Assembly (NCBI GenBank): GCA_900318795.1
Contig: ONLU01000017.1
Location: 411 to 45,441 of the forward strand
DNA: 45,031 nt
Direction: 5' to 3'
Origin: an uncultured Prevotellaceae bacterium
GTDB taxonomy: Bacteria; Bacteroidota; Bacteroidia; Bacteroidales; Bacteroidaceae
The notes beneath the pieces are model-generated. The model was not told the DNA's origin. It worked only from the letters and a program-made list of their open reading frames with translations, and did not search any database. Shown here piece after piece: positions 32,168 to 41,641 of this stretch (position 1 is the first letter of the stretch; each line of letters begins with the position of its first letter). Both the position numbers and the translations under genes were made by a program.

Positions 32168-34201
32168 TTACAGCTTAACCGTTATCTCCTGATTGGCTTC
32201 AATCTTGACCTTATGGTTGTTGACAATCAGCCAGCCCTGACCCTCTGTGGCCAGTACTTTCACTTGCTCGCGATTCATCTCGACGTGTATCATGCCATAA
32301 GGTGTGGGTACGCTGCCTTCCATCCATTCCAGGTCGCCGAGTACGGGTCGCACTTCAAATTCCTGATAGCCAGGCTTGGTAGGCTGGACACCTAGGTAGT
32401 ACTTGCCCAGCAGATAGACGGGCGAGGCTCCCCAGGCATGGCAAAGCGACTTGCCGTAGGGGCGTCCGTACATTGCCAGGTGTTGAACGCCGTTTTCCGT
32501 AGGCACATATTTTTCCCAGAACGAGGTGGCTCCCTCACGCAGCATGCCGCCCCAGTAGTCGCGTATCTCTTGCAGCACCTTCGTGTGGTAGCCCATCATG
32601 CAGAGCGCTTCCAATTCGTAGAAACGCATATAGGGAGTGGTAATAGGGTCTATGGCAGGGTTCAGCATAACGCTCTTCATAATCTCCTCACGTTCCTCCT
32701 GATAGGCCAGTCCATATAGAATGGCAAACATATTAGGGAACTTGGTGATGTGGGGATTCATCTTCCCGTCCTCAATGGCATGTAGGTAGGCTTTCTGCTC
32801 GTAGCTCCAGAATGTCTGCTTAATCTTGTTGCGCAGTTCTTCGCATTTTATACGGTAATCAGTTTTGATATCCAACAGCTTTGCACAGACGGCCATTGTT
32901 TCCAATGCCTTCATGAGCAATATCTGTTCGAAGCAGAGAGTTCCTCGTTTGTGCATGGGGAAGTCTACCCAGTCGACGAAAATCCAGTCATCGGGCTGTC
33001 CTTCGGCCATACCCTGATCATTGGTGCGACAGAGCACGTAGTCCATCATAGTTACCATACGGGGCCACATCTCGCGGACGAATGCAACATCCGCTGTGTA
33101 CAGGTAGTAGTCGAGTATGGACTTAAACCAATAGAAGGTGTAGTCCATGATGGTGTTAATGTGTGCTGTTACTGGATTCTTGCCGCGCAATTGGCGGATG
33201 GTGCGCTTGACACACTCGGAGTCAAAGCGCAGGTAGTAGTTCATGAGGTACGACTGTATGGCGTCGCCTGACCATGTCCAGCGGTCGCGCTTGATGCCGT
33301 CCATGAAGAACTCACGCGTGGTGAGGTCCATGGTGTAGGCTCCTACCTCCCATATTTTGTTCAGTACTTCGTCCGAACAACGGAAAGAACCGCTATGGTT
33401 TAAGTCGTGCTGTGCGTATTCATAGTCCATCAGCACATCGCCATAAGAGGTGCCTTCTTCTTTTTCTATATAAACATAGCGGAAGGCCTTGCTTGCGAGG
33501 TGTGATGTCTGATGTGTTACGTCTGATGTGAGCACATCGAGGGTTTCGCAGTGCTCTTTGTCAAGCGCCTCCTCGCGGCTCTCACCATAATAGACGCGGA
33601 TGGTACCCTGTAGGTCTTTCACTTTCAAGTAGCCGAAAGTTTCCTTGCCGAAGTCGTAGAGCTTGCCGCCTGATGCTGTGGAACAGCAATTTACAGGACG
33701 GTGTTCCTCGCGCTCCAAACAGTAGGACGAGGGTGGGGTGTCAGGTTTGTCGAAGCACCACGAGGCAGCAGGCACGTAAATGCCTGAGCCGTGGGCCACT
33801 CCGTTCTCATCAATCCACAACTTGTCTTCGTAGGTCGCCAGCCATGACGAATCTGTCACAATGGTCTTGCCCTGTATAAAGATGGCCGGTGGCGTGGCTT
33901 GATTCCATACCTTGATGTTCAACTTATGCTCTCCGGCAGGGATGTCATAAGTATGGGCGGGAAACTGCAACTTACCATCGATGGCAAAGTTGAACTGCCC
34001 TTCACTGTAGATGGTGATGGTTTCTGTTTCTGCCAATGTGAATGCCTTGCTGAACTCCACCGTTACATAGTGGGAGTCTTGTTTCCAGAATGGTGGGAAC
34101 ATGGCACCACGCTCTGTGCGGCGGTTGTTGAAGATGTTGCCGAGCCATACCTCGAAATCGCCCGGATACCATATCCAGGTAGGTTTATTGTTTTCCTGCA
34201 T
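32168..34201 (-). CDS. GH78 alpha-L-rhamnosidase, no signal peptide
   Basis: This 677-residue enzyme releases rhamnose. After an N-terminal jelly-roll domain (residues ~1-230), the alpha/alpha barrel shows FFMDGIKRDRWTWSGDA, which carries the general acid region of GH78, then IFVDWVDFP and a C-terminal beta domain (CHAWGASPVYLLGKYYLG, GYQEFEVRPVLGDLEW). No signal peptide is seen, so it may act inside the cell on imported oligosaccharides. The Met at 34201 lies within the last codons of the upstream gene (17-bp overlap), which indicates translational coupling. Confidence 0.88.
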   Translation of the reverse strand: MQENNKPTWIWYPGDFEVWLGNIFNNRRTERGAMFPPFWKQDSHYVTVEFSKAFTLAETETITIYSEGQFNFAIDGKLQFPAHTYDIPAGEHKLNIKVWNQATPPAIFIQGKTIVTDSSWLATYEDKLWIDENGVAHGSGIYVPAASWCFDKPDTPPSSYCLEREEHRPVNCCSTASGGKLYDFGKETFGYLKVKDLQGTIRVYYGESREEALDKEHCETLDVLTSDVTHQTSHLASKAFRYVYIEKEEGTSYGDVLMDYEYAQHDLNHSGSFRCSDEVLNKIWEVGAYTMDLTTREFFMDGIKRDRWTWSGDAIQSYLMNYYLRFDSECVKRTIRQLRGKNPVTAHINTIMDYTFYWFKSILDYYLYTADVAFVREMWPRMVTMMDYVLCRTNDQGMAEGQPDDWIFVDWVDFPMHKRGTLCFEQILLMKALETMAVCAKLLDIKTDYRIKCEELRNKIKQTFWSYEQKAYLHAIEDGKMNPHITKFPNMFAILYGLAYQEEREEIMKSVMLNPAIDPITTPYMRFYELEALCMMGYHTKVLQEIRDYWGGMLREGATSFWEKYVPTENGVQHLAMYGRPYGKSLCHAWGASPVYLLGKYYLGVQPTKPGYQEFEVRPVLGDLEWMEGSVPTPYGMIHVEMNREQVKVLATEGQGWLIVNNHKVKIEANQEITVKL

Positions 34202-35945
34202 GACGTTTGATGTTTTCGTTAACTTGTGGTCCGTTGTTCTCCCAGACGTTGCCGGGCCCGTTGGCATTTTTCAGGAATTTCTCCTCGGGAGTCCAGTTGT
34301 CGCGCAATGTGATGTTTGATGAACCTTCGTCTGTATAGAGGTAGAACCAGTGGACGGGATCGTGCACATAGCTGGGTTTGGCGATGTCGCGGACAACGTT
34401 CTCCGTAATCATCGTGCCGGGCTGATTGCCCAGCGTGTAGATGCCGGCACAGTCGTACATGTGCTGGGCGTAGTTGTATATCAGGTTGGCATGAACCTTG
34501 TTGTCCTTCATGCATACCAGATCACGGTTCCAGCCCCAACCCAGCGAGATGCCTGTATAGGATACGTCGTGAATGGTGTTGTGCTCGATGTTGATGCCAG
34601 AGACATAGCCTGCGGCGATGGCTACACAGCCCCAGTCCTCGTTGGTGACGTCGTAGAACTCGCAGTTGCTTACCTCCTGCTGGGTACAAACATCTCGGAA
34701 GTCAGTAGGCTGGTAGGGGAGGTGAGTCTCCAGTCCTGCCGGTGAGAACGAGCCGCAGACGTAGCCGTTCATGGCAATGTCGGTAAACGTGCAGTTGGCC
34801 GTAGTACCACGACGACATGCCGTCACGTAATCCAGACCAGAGCCTCCTAAGTGTTCGAATCGGCATTCCGAGAAGTGACAGTCTTCAGTATAGCGTAGTT
34901 CTACAGCAGCATCAGCACGTCCCAGCCACCCCTGATTGTCCAGTTTGTGGTTGTTGGGTCGGTCAATCTGAGGGCGCAACTTGTAAGCCTCCGTCAGATA
35001 CATGCCAGCCTGCAAGGGCACATGACCCTTCTCGCTGGGGCGCATCCAAGTGGTGTGGCTGAAGGTGATGCCCTTCATGGTGATGTTACGAACAGGGTGC
35101 TCGGCAGTACCTACAAATTCGACAAGTGTCTCCAGAACGGGCACGATGGTCTCACGAATGGTCTCACCCGGGAAGGGCATATAGTATAAGGTTCGCGTGC
35201 GAATATCATGATACCACTCGCCGGGCTCGTCCAACAACTCCTTGGCATTGGTCAGATAGAACGGTGACGGATGCTTGGTATCGGGAGTCATTGGTGACGG
35301 CCAGGGATGCAGGAATTGGATGGGACCTTCCGGATTGTGAAAGCTGATAGCCGCAGAGTCGCCTTGAGGGGTGATGCTCTTGATGCGCAGGTTGCTGGTG
35401 CACCACATTTCGTGAAGAACCATCTCCGCGTAGGGGGCTTTGAGAATTTTCTCTACTGCCTTCTTGGGAACCCACAGTACCTGGTTCTTCTTGTCGTAGG
35501 TACGGATGCGGGCCATCTGCTCAAAGTCACTGACATCACGGGCTCTCGTTGCCTTTTTCCCAGTTATCCACAATTGACGAAAGTCAATGGGACGTCCATT
35601 GAAGTCAGGAACAGCAGCCACCCACAACTTGCCTTGTTTTTTCCAGTTGGAAATGCGCAGGCCGCCGCTGATGATTGCTTTGTCGCCAGTTATAGTCAGG
35701 CCGCTGTCTTCTGGGCGCAACTGTAATGGCTCGTAGAGAGCGTAAGTTCCTGACGCAAGGTGAATAGTTACTTCAGTTGCCTTGCCCAAGCGTCTCATTT
35801 CCCGTGCTTTACGGATGGTCTCGCTTAGTGACGAGTCTGGAGTGATAAACAAATCTGCTGCATGCCCTGAGCCTTGATCAGAGTGTGGCTGTGCAATGAG
35901 GCTCAGGCAACAGAAAAGACTGATTAGGAAAATTGCTTGTTTCAT
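34185..35945 (-). CDS. Secreted right-handed beta-helix protein, GH141-like
   Basis: This 586-residue protein has a signal peptide (MKQAIFLISLFCCLSLIAQ) and a parallel beta-helix core with repeats such as ITMKGITFSHTTW, CHFSECRFEHLGGSGL and NIEHNTIHDVSYTGIS. The N-terminal part (GLRISNWKKQGKLWVAAVPD, FRQLWITGKKATRARD) resembles the GH141/GH120-like group, some of which act on rhamnogalacturonan II side chains. The precise family is from memory. Pairing with a rhamnosidase supports a role in plant cell-wall glycans. The substrate is not known. Confidence 0.7.
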   Translation of the reverse strand: MKQAIFLISLFCCLSLIAQPHSDQGSGHAADLFITPDSSLSETIRKAREMRRLGKATEVTIHLASGTYALYEPLQLRPEDSGLTITGDKAIISGGLRISNWKKQGKLWVAAVPDFNGRPIDFRQLWITGKKATRARDVSDFEQMARIRTYDKKNQVLWVPKKAVEKILKAPYAEMVLHEMWCTSNLRIKSITPQGDSAAISFHNPEGPIQFLHPWPSPMTPDTKHPSPFYLTNAKELLDEPGEWYHDIRTRTLYYMPFPGETIRETIVPVLETLVEFVGTAEHPVRNITMKGITFSHTTWMRPSEKGHVPLQAGMYLTEAYKLRPQIDRPNNHKLDNQGWLGRADAAVELRYTEDCHFSECRFEHLGGSGLDYVTACRRGTTANCTFTDIAMNGYVCGSFSPAGLETHLPYQPTDFRDVCTQQEVSNCEFYDVTNEDWGCVAIAAGYVSGINIEHNTIHDVSYTGISLGWGWNRDLVCMKDNKVHANLIYNYAQHMYDCAGIYTLGNQPGTMITENVVRDIAKPSYVHDPVHWFYLYTDEGSSNITLRDNWTPEEKFLKNANGPGNVWENNGPQVNENIKRHAGKQ

Positions 35946-35996
35946 ATTTATAAGACGTTTCTACTGCAAAGTTGTCGCCAATTCATTTTTTCTTTG

Positions 35997-36004
35997 TATC
36001 TTTG
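35997..36004 (+). promoter_or_regulatory. -7 element of the alcohol dehydrogenase gene
   Basis: TATCTTTG lies 29 nt before the ATG at 36034. The -33 box is unclear. Confidence 0.5.
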
Positions 36005-36033
36005 TAGGCGCGAAAACAAATACACAAAAAACT

Positions 36034-37221
36034 ATGAAGGATTTTAATTATTATGCACCGACCGAGGTGGTGTTCGGAAAGGAGTCTGAAGAGCAGGTCG
36101 CTCATCTGGTAAAGAAATATGGTGGCACGAAGGTGCTGGTACATTACGGAGGTAAAAGCGCTCAGCGCTCAGGCCTGTTGGATAAGATCTGTACGTTGTT
36201 GCAGGAGGGGGGAGTAGATTATGTGACCCTGGGTGGCGTAGTACCCAATCCGCGTCTGTCGCTGGTTCATGAAGGTATCCAACTCTGCCAGCGTGAAGGA
36301 GTTGATTTCCTGTTGGCAGTCGGTGGTGGCAGCGTCATCGATTCCTGCAAGGCCATCGCCATGGGGGTGGCCAATCCCGACGAGGAAGTGTGGAACTACT
36401 ATATTGGTAAGTCAACGCTGACCTGTGCCCTGCCTGTTGCCTCGGTTCTGACCATACCGGCTGCAGGTAGCGAAATGAGTGAGTCTACTGTTATCACCAA
36501 TGAGGATGGCGACGTGAAACTGGGCTTTTCCAATGACCTGCTGCGCCCCAAGTTTGCCATCATGAACCCGGAGCGTACCTTTACGTTGCCTCCCTATCAG
36601 ACGGCAGCTGGCGTGACGGACATGATGATGCATATCTTTGAACGCTACTTCACCAAGGACGATGATATGGACTTGACCACCGACCTGGCCGAGGCTACTC
36701 TGCGCAGTATTAAGAATGCTGTGTTTGCCGTGCTGAAGAATCCGGAGGACTACCGCTATCGTGCCCAGATTATGTGGGGTGGCAGCGTGGCTCACTGGGG
36801 ACTGTTGGGCAAGGGTGTTCAAGAAGACTGGGCTACCCACCAGTTGGAACATGAGCTCAGCGCACTGTTCGACGTGACCCATGGTGCAGGTTTGGCTGCT
36901 GTTTGGCCAAGCTGGGCTCGCTACACGATGCATGAGAACTTGAGTCGGTTTGTGCGTTTTGCCGTTAATGTAATGGATGTTCCCAACGACTTTACGGACC
37001 CCGAGGGAACTGCCCTCAAGGGTATCGAGGCCGTTGAGCGTTTCTACCGGGCTATAGGCATGCCTACGAACATCAAGGAACTCATTGGCCGCGACATCAC
37101 GGATGACGAGATCCGTGAGATGGTGCGCAAGTGCAGTCGCGACTATCAGTCCGCCTGTGGCAGTTTCAAGGTGCTCAAGGCTGAGGATATGGAGGCTATC
37201 TATCAAATGGCACGCGGATAA
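36034..37221 (+). CDS. Iron-containing alcohol dehydrogenase, butanol dehydrogenase type
   Basis: This 395-residue enzyme reduces aldehydes or oxidises alcohols with NAD(P)H. The nucleotide loop is AVGGGSVIDSCKAIA, metal ligands lie in AAGVTDMMMHIFE and WATHQLEHELSALFDVTHGA, and TIPAAGSEMSESTVI is typical of the YqhD/BDH group. The start at 36034 (MKDFNYYAPTEVVFGK) fits the family; the frame is open to 35896 across the promoter. A TonB receptor gene follows after 10 nt, possibly by read-through. Confidence 0.94.
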   Translation: MKDFNYYAPTEVVFGKESEEQVAHLVKKYGGTKVLVHYGGKSAQRSGLLDKICTLLQEGGVDYVTLGGVVPNPRLSLVHEGIQLCQREGVDFLLAVGGGSVIDSCKAIAMGVANPDEEVWNYYIGKSTLTCALPVASVLTIPAAGSEMSESTVITNEDGDVKLGFSNDLLRPKFAIMNPERTFTLPPYQTAAGVTDMMMHIFERYFTKDDDMDLTTDLAEATLRSIKNAVFAVLKNPEDYRYRAQIMWGGSVAHWGLLGKGVQEDWATHQLEHELSALFDVTHGAGLAAVWPSWARYTMHENLSRFVRFAVNVMDVPNDFTDPEGTALKGIEAVERFYRAIGMPTNIKELIGRDITDDEIREMVRKCSRDYQSACGSFKVLKAEDMEAIYQMARG

Positions 37222-37231
37222 AAATAGATCA

Positions 37232-39103
37232 ATGAAAAAAATAATCTCCCTTGCAATCGTAGCACTGACAGTTCTAGTAGCACGAGCACAGACCGCCGAC
37301 TCGGTGTCTCTGGCAGAGGTGGTAGTGACTGGTACTCGCAATGCTACTGACGTGCGTCACCTGCCCATGACGGTTACTGTGATTCAGCGTGAAGCCTTGA
37401 CCGAACAGCACCAGACGAGCATCCTGCCTACAGTGATGCAACAGGTGCCAGGACTCTTTGTTACCTCACGGTCGATGATAGGCTATGGTGTATCGACGGG
37501 TGCCGCTGGGAGCATCAACCTACGTGGCATATCGGGTGGTACAGGCCAGCTGATGGTACTCATCGATGGTCATCCACAATATCAAGGCATCTATGGTCAT
37601 CCTCTCAGCGACAGTTATCAGACGATGATGGCTGAACGTGTCGAGGTGTTGCGCGGTCCTGCCAGCGTGCTCTATGGCTCCAACGCCATGGGTGGTGTGA
37701 TCAATATCGTGACACGCCGTCCGGTAAGTCACAGTGGCATGTCGACACAGGCCAATCTGGCCGTTGGCAGCTATGGCACCATACAGGCCGAGGCATCTAA
37801 TCAACTGCGCAGTGGTAAGTTCAGCAGTACCGTAGCAGCACAATATGGACGCACTGACAACCATCGTCCTCATATGGGTTTTGAGCAGTATGGCGGATTC
37901 CTGAAGCTGGGTTATGACATCAACGAAAACTGGAGCGCTTCACTGAGTGGGAACGTCACACACTGGAATGCCTCAAACCCTGGCGCCACCACTCTGCTAA
38001 AGCTGGAGAACGACCAATGGATTACCCGTGGCGAAGTGTCGGTAGCACTCACCAACAACTACGGTTGGACAAACGGTGCGTTGAGCGCCTATTCAAACTT
38101 CGGACGTCACAAGATCAATGATGGCTATAATGCTGAGGGGGGCAAACCTCAGACCGATCTGTTCCGCTCAAAGGATGCCGTGTCGGGTTTATCCCTGTAT
38201 CAGTCTGCCCAGTTGTTTACGGGCAACCGTACCACGGTTGGCGTTGACTACCAGCATCTCTACGGACGCGCCTACTATACCAATCGCGAGACCGGCGAGG
38301 AGGTGACTACCCCACAGCGCCTGATGCAGAGTTGCCGCTCGCATGCCAATGGCATAGCCGGTTATGTGGATTTCCGTCAGGACCTTGCCGAATGGCTCAC
38401 CGTAGATGCCGGTCTGCGTTACGACCATCACTCCATCGCTGGTGGAGAATGGATTCCTCAGGCAGGTGTCGTCGTTCGTCCCATTGCTACTGGCGAGGTA
38501 AAGGCGATGGTTAGCAAAGGCTTCCGTCGTGCAAATCCCAAAGAGATGTTTCTCTATAAGTCTGCTAACGAAGACCTGAAGCCCGAACGTCTATGGAACT
38601 ACGAGTTGTCGTGGCGTCATCGTCTGAATGGTGGCTTTACCTATGGTGCCAACCTCTTCTATATCAAGGCCGACAATCTTATTCAGACCATCAATATGCA
38701 GAATGTGAACACGGGAGAAATCGAGAACTGGGGTGTTGAACTGGAGGCAAAATACCCCGTCTGCCCATGCTTCAACATTCATGCCAACGCATCGTATCTG
38801 CACATGAAGGAAAAGATAGTGGCTGCCCCGGAGGCTACTTGCAGTGTGGGTGCCGACTACCGTCAGGACAAGTGGCTGGCTACGCTTGGCGTGCAGTATG
38901 TGAATCATCTCTATACCCAGGTGGGCAACAACGAGGCCAAGGAAAACTTCTGTCTGGTCAGTGCCAGTGTCACCTATGCTGCCACGAAGGCACTCAGTCT
39001 CTGGGTGCGTGGTGAGAATCTGCTGGCACAAAGTTACGAGATCAATCTCGGTTATCCTATGTCCCGTGCTACCTTTATGGGTGGCATCAACGTGAATTTC
39101 TAA
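37232..39103 (+). CDS. TonB-dependent outer membrane receptor
   Basis: This 623-residue protein has a signal peptide (MKKIISLAIVALTVLVARAQ), a TonB-box-like strand (SLAEVVVTGTR), a plug domain (GSINLRGISGGTGQLMVLID, ERVEVLRGPASVLYGSNAMG, GVINIVTRRP), and a 22-strand barrel ending in NVNF with terminal Phe. It lacks the long SusC N-terminal extension, so it is more like a siderophore, haem or cobalamin receptor than a glycan porin. The ligand cannot be told. It lies 28 nt before the sensor pair. Confidence 0.93.
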   Translation: MKKIISLAIVALTVLVARAQTADSVSLAEVVVTGTRNATDVRHLPMTVTVIQREALTEQHQTSILPTVMQQVPGLFVTSRSMIGYGVSTGAAGSINLRGISGGTGQLMVLIDGHPQYQGIYGHPLSDSYQTMMAERVEVLRGPASVLYGSNAMGGVINIVTRRPVSHSGMSTQANLAVGSYGTIQAEASNQLRSGKFSSTVAAQYGRTDNHRPHMGFEQYGGFLKLGYDINENWSASLSGNVTHWNASNPGATTLLKLENDQWITRGEVSVALTNNYGWTNGALSAYSNFGRHKINDGYNAEGGKPQTDLFRSKDAVSGLSLYQSAQLFTGNRTTVGVDYQHLYGRAYYTNRETGEEVTTPQRLMQSCRSHANGIAGYVDFRQDLAEWLTVDAGLRYDHHSIAGGEWIPQAGVVVRPIATGEVKAMVSKGFRRANPKEMFLYKSANEDLKPERLWNYELSWRHRLNGGFTYGANLFYIKADNLIQTINMQNVNTGEIENWGVELEAKYPVCPCFNIHANASYLHMKEKIVAAPEATCSVGADYRQDKWLATLGVQYVNHLYTQVGNNEAKENFCLVSASVTYAATKALSLWVRGENLLAQSYEINLGYPMSRATFMGGINVNF

Positions 39104-39130
39104 AGTTCAAAGTTTAAAGTTCAAAGTTCA
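39104..39130 (+). repeat. AGTTCAAAGTT-type repeats between the TonB receptor and sensor genes
   Basis: AAAGTTCAAAGTTTAAAGTTCAAAGTTCA fills the whole spacer up to the ATG at 39131. The same motif flanks the repeats at 271-390. It occupies the ribosome-binding region, so changes in copy number could alter translation. Confidence 0.8.
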
Positions 39131-40156
39131 ATGACGCTGATTCAGAAGATACGCACCTCGTTCACCACCCAGCTGTCGCTATGGGTGTCTGGCTTCGTGT
39201 TGTTCATCTCGGTTCTGGTCATCATCCTGCTTGCTGTTTTCTCGCAAGACGCCATTCGTGACGAGAGTATTGACACGGCGATGCAGACGTTGGAGAATGC
39301 GGCACTACGTATTGACAATACGCTACGACAGACTGAGATGACGGCACGACTGGAGAAACAGCAGATGCATGTCGACCGCTTGCGCATTGAGACTCTCATC
39401 GAGGAGAACAGTTATCTGGAAAAGATACAGCAGGCTTTGCCCCATGCCCGGCTTTATGTCACTCGCCGCGACAGCAGCCGGTTTGACAATTACATCACAG
39501 GAAGCATGGCGGGCTACCACGAGTTGACGTATGAAGACGAGGATGTCTATGTCTTCTCTCAGCCGATAGGTGGACGAGACTACTGTCTTGCTGCCGTATG
39601 TCCTGCCGATGACATCTATGGCAGGTATGCACGCATGCACTGGGTTCTGCTGTCGTGGTCCGCTCCCGTCATACTCATCCTGCTCATCGTGCTTTACTGG
39701 GTCATTGCCTACCATCTGCGCCCGCTGCACAGCCTGGCAGACTCTGCACAGGCTATTGCACAAGGTAAACTGGAAACACCGATTGCCGATACACACCGTC
39801 AGTATGAGACAGGACGCCTGCAGAACAGTCTGTCGTTGATGCAGCGAAACCTGACAGTCTACATCTCCGAGATGCATCAGAAGCAGGACATGCTGAACCG
39901 GCAACATGCGGAGTTGCAGTCAGCCTATGACGAAGCCCAGGCCTATGAGACGAAGAAGGCCAGGTTCCTGCACGAGATGACCGACCGCATGGCGACTCCT
40001 GTAAACCATCTATGTCACAGTACTGATGCCATCTGCCGCGATTACTCAAACCTCTCCAAGAATGACATGACCGCTCTGCAGACTGATATCATGCAGAGCA
40101 GCGAAACGATAACAGAACTCTTGGATCAACTCATTAAAGACCCCGTCAACTCATGA
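39131..40156 (+). CDS. Membrane sensor with HAMP and degenerate histidine-kinase dimerisation domain, no ATPase domain
   Basis: This 341-residue protein has a membrane helix at ~17-37, a periplasmic domain of ~130 residues, and a second helix at ~170-194. A HAMP linker (YHLRPLHSLADSAQAIAQGK) and a coiled coil follow. The end resembles a DHp helix pair, but the H-box reads FLHEMTDRMATPVNHL. The phospho-acceptor His of the usual SHELRTPLN pattern is Asp at about residue 285. The protein ends after the second helix, and no ATP-binding domain is encoded. It is probably a pseudo-sensor that works through dimer contact. Its stop overlaps the next ATG (ATGA). Confidence 0.8.
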   Translation: MTLIQKIRTSFTTQLSLWVSGFVLFISVLVIILLAVFSQDAIRDESIDTAMQTLENAALRIDNTLRQTEMTARLEKQQMHVDRLRIETLIEENSYLEKIQQALPHARLYVTRRDSSRFDNYITGSMAGYHELTYEDEDVYVFSQPIGGRDYCLAAVCPADDIYGRYARMHWVLLSWSAPVILILLIVLYWVIAYHLRPLHSLADSAQAIAQGKLETPIADTHRQYETGRLQNSLSLMQRNLTVYISEMHQKQDMLNRQHAELQSAYDEAQAYETKKARFLHEMTDRMATPVNHLCHSTDAICRDYSNLSKNDMTALQTDIMQSSETITELLDQLIKDPVNS

Positions 40157-41607
40157 AACGACTCATCCCATACATCCGCCAGCATCTCTCGCTGCGCCTT
40201 GGCTTGTTCATCGTGCTCATCGTCACGGTGGTCTTCTCCCTGCTCTTCAGCTACCTGCTTTCCCGTTGCAGGAAATTCATTCAGAACGCCGCCATCGAAC
40301 ATGCTACGCAGCTGCTGGACAACACGGCGGAGCACATCAACGGTATTATGGATGAAACAGAACTCGTCACCAATTTCATGGCCACTACCATCCCGCACCA
40401 TCTGCACCCTGACTCACTGTTGACCTTCACCCGTCGTGCCATTGTCGAGAACCCCTTCCTCACCGGTATGGCCATTTCCATGGAGCCCAATTTCTTCCCC
40501 GAGAAGGGACGTTACTATTCGGCCTATTCGCTGCGTGACAGAACACCAGGTTCCGACAGCATCACCACCGTGCGCGAAGGTCCTTTTGAGTACTTCGATG
40601 CTGTCTGGTACAAGACACCGCGTACGCTTGGCACACCCTGCTGGGTGGATGCCTACGATGACTATAACGAAGGGACGCTGTCCTCCCCCGACTACCTGAC
40701 CTCTTACTGCTGTCCCATGCGTGACGAGGCGGGCGTCTACCTGGGCAGCATCACCGCCAGTCTCACGCTGAAATGGCTCTCCGAGGCTGTTACCAAACTG
40801 AAGCCCTACGCCAACTCGTCAGCCATCATGATAGGACGCGACGGCACCTATCTTGTACATCCCGACACAGCCAAGCTCTTCCATGAAAACATCTTCAGCG
40901 ATGCAGATCCAAAGGCAGTCAACGACATCAATGTGCTGGGACGCCGCATGCTTGCAGGTCATAGTGGCATGATGGAGACCATTGTCGACGGACAGCCGGC
41001 CTTCATTTTCTACCGTCCGGTACAACGTACGCAGTGGAGCATCGCCATTGTCTGTCCCAAGAGTGACGTCTATGCCCGTTACAACGAACTGATCATCGTC
41101 ATCTGGTTCGTCATCGGCCTCGGCCTCCTCCTGCTCATGCTGTTCTGCTACCAGACCGTGCGCCACGCCGTCCAGCCGCTGCAAGTACTTGACGAACAAG
41201 CCCGTCGCATTGCCGAGGGTCACTTCGACGAACCGCTGCCGGAGAGCACGCGGCGTGACAGCGTGGGACGGTTGACCAACAGCTTCATCCTCATGCAGCG
41301 CTCTCTGGTCCGGATGGTCAACGACATTCGCAACACCAATGCCGAACTCTCCGCGCTCAACGATCAGCTGACTGAGGCCTATCGGCTGAAGATGGACACC
41401 AACCGTCGCAAGGCAGACTTCATCCACTTCATGTATCACGAGATACGCACCCCCCTCAACATCATTAGCGGCTTTGCCCAGGTGCTTGCCGCCAGTCGTT
41501 TCAGCCTCGATGCCGACGAGGTGGACAATATCAAGACTCGCATGCAGAAGAGTGCCGAAGACATCAGCCGCCTGACCCGCGAACTGGAAGAGACTGCCAA
41601 TAACTGA
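40153..41607 (+). CDS. Membrane sensor with Cache-like, HAMP and intact HisKA domain, but no ATPase domain
   Basis: This 484-residue protein has a membrane helix at ~15-37 and a large periplasmic domain of the double-Cache type (EYFDAVWYKTPRT, PCWVDAYDDY). A second helix lies at ~312-335, then HAMP (AVQPLQVLDEQARRIAEGHF). The DHp segment has a canonical H-box, FMYHEIRTPLNIISGFAQVL, with His at about residue 429. It stops after the second DHp helix, and the following DNA (41608-41641) encodes no HATPase domain. Phosphorylation would need an ATPase domain from another protein. It is translationally coupled to the preceding sensor. Confidence 0.85.
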   Translation: MKRLIPYIRQHLSLRLGLFIVLIVTVVFSLLFSYLLSRCRKFIQNAAIEHATQLLDNTAEHINGIMDETELVTNFMATTIPHHLHPDSLLTFTRRAIVENPFLTGMAISMEPNFFPEKGRYYSAYSLRDRTPGSDSITTVREGPFEYFDAVWYKTPRTLGTPCWVDAYDDYNEGTLSSPDYLTSYCCPMRDEAGVYLGSITASLTLKWLSEAVTKLKPYANSSAIMIGRDGTYLVHPDTAKLFHENIFSDADPKAVNDINVLGRRMLAGHSGMMETIVDGQPAFIFYRPVQRTQWSIAIVCPKSDVYARYNELIIVIWFVIGLGLLLLMLFCYQTVRHAVQPLQVLDEQARRIAEGHFDEPLPESTRRDSVGRLTNSFILMQRSLVRMVNDIRNTNAELSALNDQLTEAYRLKMDTNRRKADFIHFMYHEIRTPLNIISGFAQVLAASRFSLDADEVDNIKTRMQKSAEDISRLTRELEETANN

Positions 41608-41641
41608 CTTTGATAAAAATACATCAACTCTGATAAGGACT

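Noticed and set aside
39131-41607. Sequencing frameshift as cause of the missing ATPase domain in the second sensor
   Set aside because: Only 34 nt lie between its stop and the next clear gene, so there is no room for a hidden ~130-residue domain in another frame; the first sensor is followed directly by the second.
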